Source: Streptomyces sp. NBC_00414 (lineage in GTDB: Bacteria; Actinomycetota; Actinomycetes; Streptomycetales; Streptomycetaceae). Taken from it: 64,000 bases of DNA. Within the stretch, counting starts at the first letter, position 1; each line of letters opens with the position of its first letter. A program made the translations under genes and the position numbers. The DNA is taken from contig NZ_CP107935.1 of the NCBI RefSeq assembly GCF_036038375.1, positions 4,402,001-4,466,000 on the forward strand. The letters are read 5' to 3'. Shown one piece after another: positions 42,446 through 49,048 of the stretch. The notes beneath the pieces are model-generated. The model saw nothing but the letters and a program-made list of their open reading frames with translations, did not search any database and was not told the origin of the DNA.

Positions 42446-45274
42446 ATGATTGATAAGCTGTATTCGGCTTTAATCGCTGCAGGTGTCGATGTGGGCCCTG
42501 AAGAGGTAGCAGAGATCCTTTGGCTAGCCACACGTACTATTAATGCTGAATCGAGTGAACCCAATGTTCCTCGTCGTGTTCCTGAGTATTCGAATTCCAC
42601 GCTGCCAATCCCAGTCCCAGAAATTACTCGCGAGAACGGCACCGCCGCAGAGGTTAGGCGCTACTTTAATACTGATGCCGAAGCCAAGACACCTCATGCA
42701 TCGCAAAGTCCGGCAGGCGGGCTAGTTCTTGTTCAACGTGCGCCCGCTCTGGATAACCCGCTAGAAATCATGCGCGCACTTCGACCGCTTGGGCGCCGAG
42801 CGCTGACTAACGGCGGCGTTACGGAGCTCGATGAAGAGCAAACCGTAACGACGAGTGTTGAACAACGCATGATGGTTCCTGTGTTCAAACCACAGAAGGG
42901 GCATTGGCTCGATCTTGCGCTGATTATTGATACTCATCATTCGATGTTGTTATGGAATGATCTTGTAGACGAGCTACGCCGGGCTTTAACCCTTACCGGT
43001 GTTTTTCGAGATGTGCGAGTCTGGTATTTAAGTCACGGAGACGGACAGGAAGCGCACACAGTTTCAAGAACTACACGCGGGGAACCTAGGCCGCCTCAGG
43101 AAGTATCTGACCCTGCCGGCCACCAACTCGTTTTAATTGTCTCTGACACAGTTGCTTCACGATGGAAAAGCCAGAGCTTGGCCAGTATCATGCGACAGTG
43201 GGCGTCTCATGGGCCGCTTGCCATTTTGAATGTTCTTGCACCACGTCTTTGGACACGGTGCGCTGTGCACCCTATCGGTGGTCTAGTTCGACCAGGTTAC
43301 CCGGCTGCACCAAACACATCATGGCGGCTTACACCTCCACAAGGAAAACGACGACGATCTGAGAATTGGTCCAGATTTTTTGATAAAGTCGCCATCCCGG
43401 TTTTGGAAATTTCGCCGAAAGGTATTGCAGCTCTCGCCACAATTGTGGCTGGCTCCGGAGAGTGGAACCACGTCCCTTGCTTGATTCTAGAACGTGATAT
43501 CTCGGCCACAGAACAAGGAGCCGCGGTGAATTCTCCTAACCAAGCGGTCTCTGACCCCGTAAGCACTTTTCGTAATTTTCAAGAAAACTCTTCTCCTGCT
43601 GCTCAAGAACTTGCGGGTTATCTATCAGCAGTGCCTTTGACGCTGCCAGTTATGACGCTTGTGCGCCGTGTAATGATGCCTCGCTCCGAGCATAGCCACC
43701 TAGCTGAAGTTGCGCTCGGTGGACTTTTTGAGTCATGGGCAGGAATTCAATCAGCTGCCGATATCGATCGATTCGAATTCCAGTTCCTTCCTGGAGTCCG
43801 GGAAGCGTTGCTTGGAGCGCAGCTTCGCGAGGATGTTACAGCAGTTCAAGAAATTGTCCGGCGTCAGGTAGCCGATTTTATCGAACGTTCCGCAGCGGTT
43901 AGAACGTTCCAAGCAGTGAAGGTCACAAGCAATGCCGTGAAAGACCTATATGTTAAGGAAGGCGCGATCCCATTTGCCGAAACTGATCGCACCTCCGAAA
44001 CAGATACAATTGGTCGATTGGCTGGCATTCAAGCTGATGTGAGTTCGTCCGTTGCAAACGATGACGAGCAGTCAGCTCGTGTCGTGGCAGGAAGATTCCG
44101 TCTAGATCAGCTTCTGTCGTCGGGGGTGCGTGAGAAAAAATGGCAAGCTTGGGATCAAGAAGCACGTCGTCTGGTGTCCGTGAGCGAATTTCAATCCTTA
44201 GGTCAAGGATCAGATAGGGGCGCCTCCAACTGGGCAGAGAAATATCGACAAGCTCACCGAGCAGAGCCACAGCATTTAGTATCTCTGTATCATGTGGGTA
44301 GCGAGTATGAATCACTCTATGTTGCGACCGAGGAGCCAACTGGACTGTCCTTGCAGGACTATATGCAGGAACAGGGAAAGCTTGGAGTGGGATTTACCGA
44401 AGCGCTGGCGTTTCAAATCGATTCAGCACTATCCGCCTTGCACGGATCGGGCTTAGCTCATGGCGACCTTAAACCCGAAAATATCGTAATCGGCCCGACG
44501 GGTATTGCGAAGGTGAAAAGCTCTTTCTCTTCCACATGGAGTACACAGAGCATATCTCAGTATTCACCACCGGAGGCAGGCAAGGTTCCACCTAATAGAA
44601 ACTCGGATTTATTCTCCCTTGGATGTATTCTGTTTGCGAGCCTAGCGGGTAGCGCTCCGTACTCCGCTGGATTCAGCGCGCTCGAGGAGATGCCGAGTAG
44701 CGTCTCACGAATGTTACGCCGCACAATTCTCGGACTTACTGCTTTAGACCCGGCAACGCGGGATTCTGGCGCTCGATCTCTAAGTAAACTTAAATCGGAT
44801 CTGTTGAGGCGCGCGGAAACAAGTGGCGCGGACCTGGATGAGGCTTCTAGCTCTTCATACGCGCCAATCCAAGGATTTCGCCCCTATGTTCCCAGTGAGG
44901 ACGAGAGGCATACGTCATCCCCGTCTGACGACGGGGATCCGCAGTTGCTTCGGCCTTACGCCATGACTGGAGGCCGCACAAGGTCGCGCTATGATCTTTC
45001 CATCGAATCTTTAGTCACCACTACAGCAGATCAAGAGCATCTAGTAGGACTACTTCCAGAACATTCGAGGATTTGCCGCCTCTGTGTGGAAAGTAAGTCT
45101 GTAGCTGAAGTTTCAGCCTTACTTTCAATTCCTCTTGGTGTTGCTCGCATTCTGGTGGCGGACTTGGCTGAAGCTGGCCTTGTTTCGGTCAATGATCCCA
45201 ATTCTCGAAAAAGGGGAAAGCAGGAGCAAATTCACCTGCTTGGCGAATTGCGCGATGGATTGGAGGATTTATGA
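42446..45274 (+). CDS. SAV_2336-type vWA protein fused to a pseudokinase and DUF742
   Basis: A 942-residue protein. Residues 1-30 match the SAV_2336 N-terminus (EVAEILWLATRTI). At about 150-330 is a vWA-like fold (LDLALIIDTHHSMLLWNDLVDEL); the MIDAS DxSxS is degenerate (DTHHS). A helical region follows (SAVPLTLPVMTLVRRVMMPR). About 548-790 is a Ser/Thr-kinase-like domain with HGDLKPENI, but the beta-3 Lys (RRLVSVSEF) and the DFG motif (GIAKVKSSFS) are missing, so it is probably a pseudokinase. About 834-942 matches DUF742 of conservon CvnC proteins (LRPYAMTGGRTRSRYDL, VAEVSALLSIPLGVARILVADL). Low GC and TTA codons as in its partners. Confidence 0.83.
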   Translation: MIDKLYSALIAAGVDVGPEEVAEILWLATRTINAESSEPNVPRRVPEYSNSTLPIPVPEITRENGTAAEVRRYFNTDAEAKTPHASQSPAGGLVLVQRAPALDNPLEIMRALRPLGRRALTNGGVTELDEEQTVTTSVEQRMMVPVFKPQKGHWLDLALIIDTHHSMLLWNDLVDELRRALTLTGVFRDVRVWYLSHGDGQEAHTVSRTTRGEPRPPQEVSDPAGHQLVLIVSDTVASRWKSQSLASIMRQWASHGPLAILNVLAPRLWTRCAVHPIGGLVRPGYPAAPNTSWRLTPPQGKRRRSENWSRFFDKVAIPVLEISPKGIAALATIVAGSGEWNHVPCLILERDISATEQGAAVNSPNQAVSDPVSTFRNFQENSSPAAQELAGYLSAVPLTLPVMTLVRRVMMPRSEHSHLAEVALGGLFESWAGIQSAADIDRFEFQFLPGVREALLGAQLREDVTAVQEIVRRQVADFIERSAAVRTFQAVKVTSNAVKDLYVKEGAIPFAETDRTSETDTIGRLAGIQADVSSSVANDDEQSARVVAGRFRLDQLLSSGVREKKWQAWDQEARRLVSVSEFQSLGQGSDRGASNWAEKYRQAHRAEPQHLVSLYHVGSEYESLYVATEEPTGLSLQDYMQEQGKLGVGFTEALAFQIDSALSALHGSGLAHGDLKPENIVIGPTGIAKVKSSFSSTWSTQSISQYSPPEAGKVPPNRNSDLFSLGCILFASLAGSAPYSAGFSALEEMPSSVSRMLRRTILGLTALDPATRDSGARSLSKLKSDLLRRAETSGADLDEASSSSYAPIQGFRPYVPSEDERHTSSPSDDGDPQLLRPYAMTGGRTRSRYDLSIESLVTTTADQEHLVGLLPEHSRICRLCVESKSVAEVSALLSIPLGVARILVADLAEAGLVSVNDPNSRKRGKQEQIHLLGELRDGLEDL

Positions 45275-45277
45275 CGA

Positions 45278-45460
45278 TTGCCGCCGAGTCTCGCTTCGCA
45301 GGAAATTATTAGTCGAACAAGTTCGAGATACCATTTAAGGCTACCCTGGATAAGTGCTTTTCTTGAAGCACTGGAATCTCACGAAAATCGCACACATTTT
45401 TCATCGTTGTTACCGCTTGAACCTGACTTAATCAAAGAGGTCGAAGAGGCAGTCAGCTGA
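45278..45460 (+). CDS. Short ORF after the vWA gene, uncertain
   Basis: A possible 60-residue product from a TTG start 3 bp after the vWA stop (LPWISAFLEALESHENRTHF, ending DLIKEVEEAVS). GGAGG at 45262 could serve it or an ATG at 45271 whose frame closes after 13 codons. No family is recognised. The same low GC as the cassette suggests it belongs with it. It may be a real small subunit, or the remnant of a frameshifted gene. Confidence 0.4.
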   Translation: MPPSLASQEIISRTSSRYHLRLPWISAFLEALESHENRTHFSSLLPLEPDLIKEVEEAVS

Positions 45461-45968
45461 CTGACCTGGCCTCCCACGGCTGAGGTGGCCTCCCGATCTC
45501 TCGTTTCCACCACTGACCCTCTGCATCCCGAAACCCGAAGACGATCACGATTCGTGCGTCAGGGACGGGACGGACTGCCTCGCCGGCTGGATCGATCAGT
45601 TGCACTCTCGCCGTCAGCGTCTGCTGTGGCTGAAGGACACATGCGATCTTTGCGTTCGGCCTGGTGTCGAGGTCCAAGCGCCAACCCACCGCATCGTGTG
45701 ACGGCGACTGACGAACATCCAGGACCTCAACATCACCTATGGGGCTTGAACCTCCGTTGGTGATGCAGACGTCAAACGTCATACCGCTGGACCACGGAAC
45801 TGACGCGATCACCAAGGAGGCTCGGCCATGAGCTGCTTTAGCCACTCGATCCGTGTCTTCTTGATCCGCCTTTACAGCCCGTCGGTGCGGTATCCACAGT
45901 GCCGCGACGGCAACACCCACACCACCAGCTGCGATCCCGGTGCTCACTATGTTCCAGACATCGGCCAT
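45453..45968 (-). CDS. Small single-pass membrane protein near the right end of the element
   Basis: A 171-residue product with an N-terminal membrane helix (VSTGIAAGGVGVAVAALWI). A basic/charged linker and a beta-rich domain follow (MTFDVCITNGGSSPIGDVEV, then ARIVIVFGFRDAEGQWWKRE) that reads like an immunoglobulin-type sandwich. The ATG at 45968 places the helix at the start. I do not recognise a family. It lies at the right edge of the element, facing the VMAP cassette tail-to-tail with an 8-bp overlap of the short ORF. Confidence 0.6.
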   Translation of the reverse strand: MADVWNIVSTGIAAGGVGVAVAALWIPHRRAVKADQEDTDRVAKAAHGRASLVIASVPWSSGMTFDVCITNGGSSPIGDVEVLDVRQSPSHDAVGWRLDLDTRPNAKIACVLQPQQTLTARVQLIDPAGEAVRPVPDARIVIVFGFRDAEGQWWKREIGRPPQPWEARSVS

Positions 45969-46099
45969 GAACCCACCCCGCACGCGTCTATGCCGGGAGG
46001 ATCGCAGACGTCTGGCTTGCTTCTCAACAGGCGCGGGGCCCAACGGACATCAGATTCCACAACTGGGGCCATGAGGCATGTTGAACAGCAGAGTTATTG

Positions 46100-46140
46100 C
46101 CGCATGAGCCAGACTTGACCGACGATTCGCGCAGGGCCGC
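46100..46140. other. Right attachment site (attR region)
   Basis: Element sequence ends GCATGAGCCAGACTTGAC (46102-46119), then the shared CGA (46120-46122), then chromosomal CGATTCGCGCAGGGCC of the EamA gene. In the excised circle the two element arms would be joined around CGAT, forming an imperfect dyad. Confidence 0.75.
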
Positions 46141-46848
46141 GACCGGGGCCAGTTCCGCGCGGGTCTGGGCCCACAGGACCAGGCCGTACGCGGCGACGGA
46201 CAGCGCGGCACCCAGGAGCCCCAGCCCGGCGAACGGCCGGAGTATGCCCAGGAGTTCGCCGCGCCGGCGGTACAGCGCGTACGCCGGGACGGCCACGCCC
46301 TCCACCGCCATCAGCCAGGCGATGTAGCCGAGGGAGGAGCCCGAGGCGCGTACGCCCAGGCCGTCCACGACCGTGTACGCCGCGATGGTCAGGCCGGTCG
46401 CGAACGCCGCGACGATCGCCGCCCAGTCGGGCCGCTTCCCGCGCAGGCCCCACAGGGCGACGCCGGTCAGCCCCGCGCACGACACGGCGATGCCCGCGGC
46501 CGCCCAGCCGTCGGGCACCTCGTGCGCGAAGAGGGCGGCGAGCAGCGTGACCACCAGGGGCGCGGTGCCGCGCGCGATGGGGTACGCCTGCCCGAAGTCC
46601 CCCAGCCGGAACGACCGCATCAGCAGCATGTAGTACACGACGTGGATGACCGCAGAGGCGAGCAGGTACGGCCAGGCCTCCGCCGCGGGAAACGGTACGA
46701 ACGGCACCATGACCAGGCCGATGAGCGCCCCGCCGCCCGCTATCAGCGTGAAGCCGACGAGCTTGTCGGTGATGCGGTGGGCTATCGCGTTCCAACTGGC
46801 GTGGGTGATCGCCGCGAGCAGGACGGCCGCGGTGACCAGCGGGGTCAC
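46120..46848 (-). pseudogene. 5' part of EamA/DMT transporter gene, truncated by the element
   Basis: From the GTG at 46848 (VTPLVTAAVLLAAITHASWN) this encodes 242 codons of an EamA-family permease with nine or so membrane helices, then APVAALRESS at the insertion point. Beyond 46120 the frame runs into the element (VKSGSCGNNSAVQHASW) and stops at 46024, replacing the last helix. The missing 39 residues are at 26681-26562. The start overlaps the stop of the YbaK-like gene. The transporter is probably inactive while the element is integrated. Confidence 0.9.
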
Positions 46849-47360
46849 GCGGTCTGCTCGCGGACGTCCACCAGGGTGCCGCCGGCGTGGTCGATCAGGG
46901 TCCTGGGGGCCATCGGGAACACGGTGTACGGGGTGCCCGCCGCGGCCCACACGATGTCGTGGCCGAGCAGCGAACGGTCGGCCAGGACACGGGTCTTGCT
47001 GCGGTGCCCGAAGGGCGGCACGCCACCGATGGCGTACCCGGTCGTCTCCCGTACGAGATCCGCCCTGGCCCGGGTGACCTTCTCGGCGCCCAGCGCGTGC
47101 TGGACGAGTTCGAGGTCCACGCGGGACGAGCCGTCCATGAGGACGAGGACCGGAACGCCGTCCGCGGCTAAGATCAGCGACTTGCAGATCTCGCTGAGCT
47201 CGCAGCCGAGTGCCGCGGCGGCCTCGGCGGCGGTGCGGGTCGCCTCCGGGAAGCGGCGGATCCGCGGAAGCAGGTCGTCGAGACCCAGATTCCGCACGGC
47301 CTCGGCGAAACGGGGGTGTGCTCCGGACTCTTCGGTGCCGTCAGTGGCGCTCGTCGTCAT
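46845..47360 (-). CDS. YbaK/ProX-type aminoacyl-tRNA deacylase
   Basis: A 171-residue protein of the YbaK/Cys-tRNA(Pro) deacylase superfamily, which hydrolyses mischarged tRNAs. Family features are EICKSLILAADGVPVLVLMDGSSRVD with the conserved Lys, ALGAEKVTRARADLVRETTG and the glycine/proline loop YAIGGVPPFGH. The start is the ATG at 47360. It is translationally coupled to the split EamA gene (GTGA overlap), a common pairing in Streptomyces. Confidence 0.87.
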   Translation of the reverse strand: MTTSATDGTEESGAHPRFAEAVRNLGLDDLLPRIRRFPEATRTAAEAAAALGCELSEICKSLILAADGVPVLVLMDGSSRVDLELVQHALGAEKVTRARADLVRETTGYAIGGVPPFGHRSKTRVLADRSLLGHDIVWAAAGTPYTVFPMAPRTLIDHAGGTLVDVREQTA

Positions 47361-47448
47361 ACCCGGCACGCTAGCGGTGCGTGTACGAGGCATGCGAACG
47401 GGTTGCCAGGAACCGGCGCCCCCGCCCTCTCCGCCCTCTCCGAAATAT

Positions 47449-47474
47449 TAGTAGCCATGAACATAGTAGCCATG
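47449..47474. promoter_or_regulatory. Direct repeat of TAGTAGCCATG before marR-type gene
   Basis: TAGTAGCCATG occurs at 47449-47459 and 47464-47474, 15 bp apart, 13 bp before the MarR start at 47488. It sits in a locally AT-rich patch likely to be the promoter. It may be the MarR binding site. Confidence 0.5.
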
Positions 47475-47487
47475 TACTGTATTTCTC

Positions 47488-47985
47488 ATGAGCGAGACCG
47501 GCAGCGAGATAGGGAGCGGAGCCGCGAGTGAGAGACCGAAGGGGCCTGCCCCCACCCCCGGCTATCTGGTCTGGCGCCTGGCCAACAAGTGGCGCGTCGC
47601 CGTGGACCAGGCCCTGGCGCCCCTGAATCTGACGCACGCCCAGTACGTGCTGCTGGCCTCCCTGTCCGGCATGGAGCGAACCGGCCGGCCGCCCAGTCAG
47701 AGGGAGCTCGCCGACCACACCGGCCTTGAGGCGCTGTACGTGTCCAAGCTGGCCCGCGCCCTGGAGTCGGCCGGACTCGTCGCGCGCACCAGGGACACCG
47801 AGGACACCCGGGTCGTGCGGCTGGCCCTCACCGAGGAGGGGCGCACGACCGTACGGCCGGCCATCGACGCCGTACAGGTGCTGCTCGATCAGCTGCTCGC
47901 CTCGCTCGGCGGGCTGGGCGACCCCCGCACCACGGAACTCGAACGCACCCTCACCGACCTGCTGGACACCCCACTCGACCCCTAG
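47488..47985 (+). CDS. MarR-family transcriptional regulator
   Basis: A 165-residue winged-helix repressor. It has LVWRLANKWRVAVDQALAPL (dimer helix), THAQYVLLASLSGMERTG, the recognition region SQRELADHTGLEALYVSKLAR and the wing RDTEDTRVVRLALTEEGR. The start is the ATG at 47488. The next gene, a haloalkane-dehalogenase-like hydrolase, begins 33 bp downstream, so it probably regulates that operon and itself. Confidence 0.9.
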   Translation: MSETGSEIGSGAASERPKGPAPTPGYLVWRLANKWRVAVDQALAPLNLTHAQYVLLASLSGMERTGRPPSQRELADHTGLEALYVSKLARALESAGLVARTRDTEDTRVVRLALTEEGRTTVRPAIDAVQVLLDQLLASLGGLGDPRTTELERTLTDLLDTPLDP

Positions 47986-48018
47986 GACCCGCAGAATCCG
48001 ACGGAAGGACGGCTCGAC

Positions 48019-48876
48019 ATGCCCGACACCCGTGTTCTCGACTCGGCGATGCACCACGAGGAGTCGGGCAGCGGAACGACGTTCGTCTTCCTCCACGGCA
48101 ACCCGAGCTCCTCGCACCTGTGGCGGAACGTGCTGCCCGGCGTCGGCGCCGGACGCCTCCTGGCACCGGACCTGATAGGGATGGGGCGCTCCGGCAAGCC
48201 GGACATCGCGTACCGGTTCGCCGACCACGCCCGATATCTCGACGCCTGGTTCGACGCGCTCGGCCTGGACCGTGTGGTCCTCGTCGGCCACGACTGGGGC
48301 GGCGCACTGGCCTTCGACTGGGCGTCCCGGCATCCCCGGCGGGTGCTGGGGCTCGCCTTCCTGGAGTCCATCGTCAAGCCGATGGCCTGGGAGGACCTGT
48401 CCGAGCAGGCGCGCAAGCGCTCCGAGACGATCCGGGCCGCGGGCACCGGCGAGGAACTGGTGCTGGAGCGGAACCTGTTCGTCCGGCAGGCGTTCACCGG
48501 CGGTGTCCTCACCCCGGTGGCGGACGAGGTCCTGGAGACCTACCTCGCCCCCTTCCCGACCCCCGAGAGCCGCAGGCCCGTCCTGGAGTGGGCCCGGCAA
48601 CTGCCGCTCGGCGGGGACCCGGCCGGGCTGATCACCCGTATCGAGGCGTACGACGCCTGGCTCGCGAAGAGCGAGGACGTACCGAAACTGCTCATGACGT
48701 TCGAGGGGTCGCCGACCCTGCTGATAGGCCCAGAAACGGCCCGCTGGTGCGAGGAGCACATCGCCTCGCTGGAGAGCGTCCACTGCGGGGCCGCGGGCCA
48801 TCACGCGCCCGAGGACCGTCCCGCCGAGATAGCGGCCGCGGTGTCCGCGTGGGCCGACCGGCACCGGCTCCGCTGA
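48019..48876 (+). CDS. Haloalkane dehalogenase-like alpha/beta hydrolase
   Basis: A 285-residue protein close to DhaA/HLD-II enzymes, which hydrolyse carbon-halogen bonds. The halide-stabilising Asn28 is in HGNPSSSHLWRN. The nucleophile Asp92 is in VGHDWGGAL, with Trp93 as the second halide ligand. The catalytic acid is Glu116 in AFLESI and the base is probably His261 in GHHAPED. APDLIGMGRSGKPD also matches the family. All catalytic positions are intact. It follows a MarR repressor, suggesting inducible expression. The physiological substrate is unknown. Confidence 0.88.
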   Translation: MPDTRVLDSAMHHEESGSGTTFVFLHGNPSSSHLWRNVLPGVGAGRLLAPDLIGMGRSGKPDIAYRFADHARYLDAWFDALGLDRVVLVGHDWGGALAFDWASRHPRRVLGLAFLESIVKPMAWEDLSEQARKRSETIRAAGTGEELVLERNLFVRQAFTGGVLTPVADEVLETYLAPFPTPESRRPVLEWARQLPLGGDPAGLITRIEAYDAWLAKSEDVPKLLMTFEGSPTLLIGPETARWCEEHIASLESVHCGAAGHHAPEDRPAEIAAAVSAWADRHRLR

Positions 48877-48937
48877 ACCGGCTGCGTCGAATGGGCTGCG
48901 TCGAATGGGCTGTGCCGCACCGGCCGCCACAACGAAG

Positions 48938-48981
48938 CAGCCGGTGAGGGCCGCCCGTCCCCACGGGGCCCTCACCGGCTG
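48938..48981. terminator. Strong bidirectional terminator hairpin
   Basis: CAGCCGGTGAGGGCC (48938-48952) pairs perfectly with GGCCCTCACCGGCTG (48967-48981). It lies between the convergent dehalogenase and MMPL genes. Confidence 0.85.
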
Positions 48982-49048
48982 GTCATGGCCGGCTGCACCG
49001 GCCGCTCGTCACCGGTTCCACCGGCTGGTCATCGCCGGAGCCGTCGCG

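Larger units (their letters stand above)
26680..46122. mobile_element. AICE-like integrated element with a serine integrase, about 19.4 kb
   Basis: The boundaries are inferred from the split EamA gene. The element carries a large serine integrase, a RepSA-like initiator, zinc-finger and SpdB-like small proteins, an FtsK-type Tra ATPase, an SCO3933-like protein and a KorSA-like GntR regulator, which is the typical actinomycete integrative-conjugative backbone. Accessory genes are an RsbW-like ATPase, an XRE/TPR regulator, a phosphotransferase and a low-GC four-gene VMAP-type cassette. No separate excisionase and no Nudix-type gene (pSAM2 Pif) is evident. The target is a protein-coding gene, not the tRNA gene used by most tyrosine-integrase AICEs. 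Confidence 0.88.
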
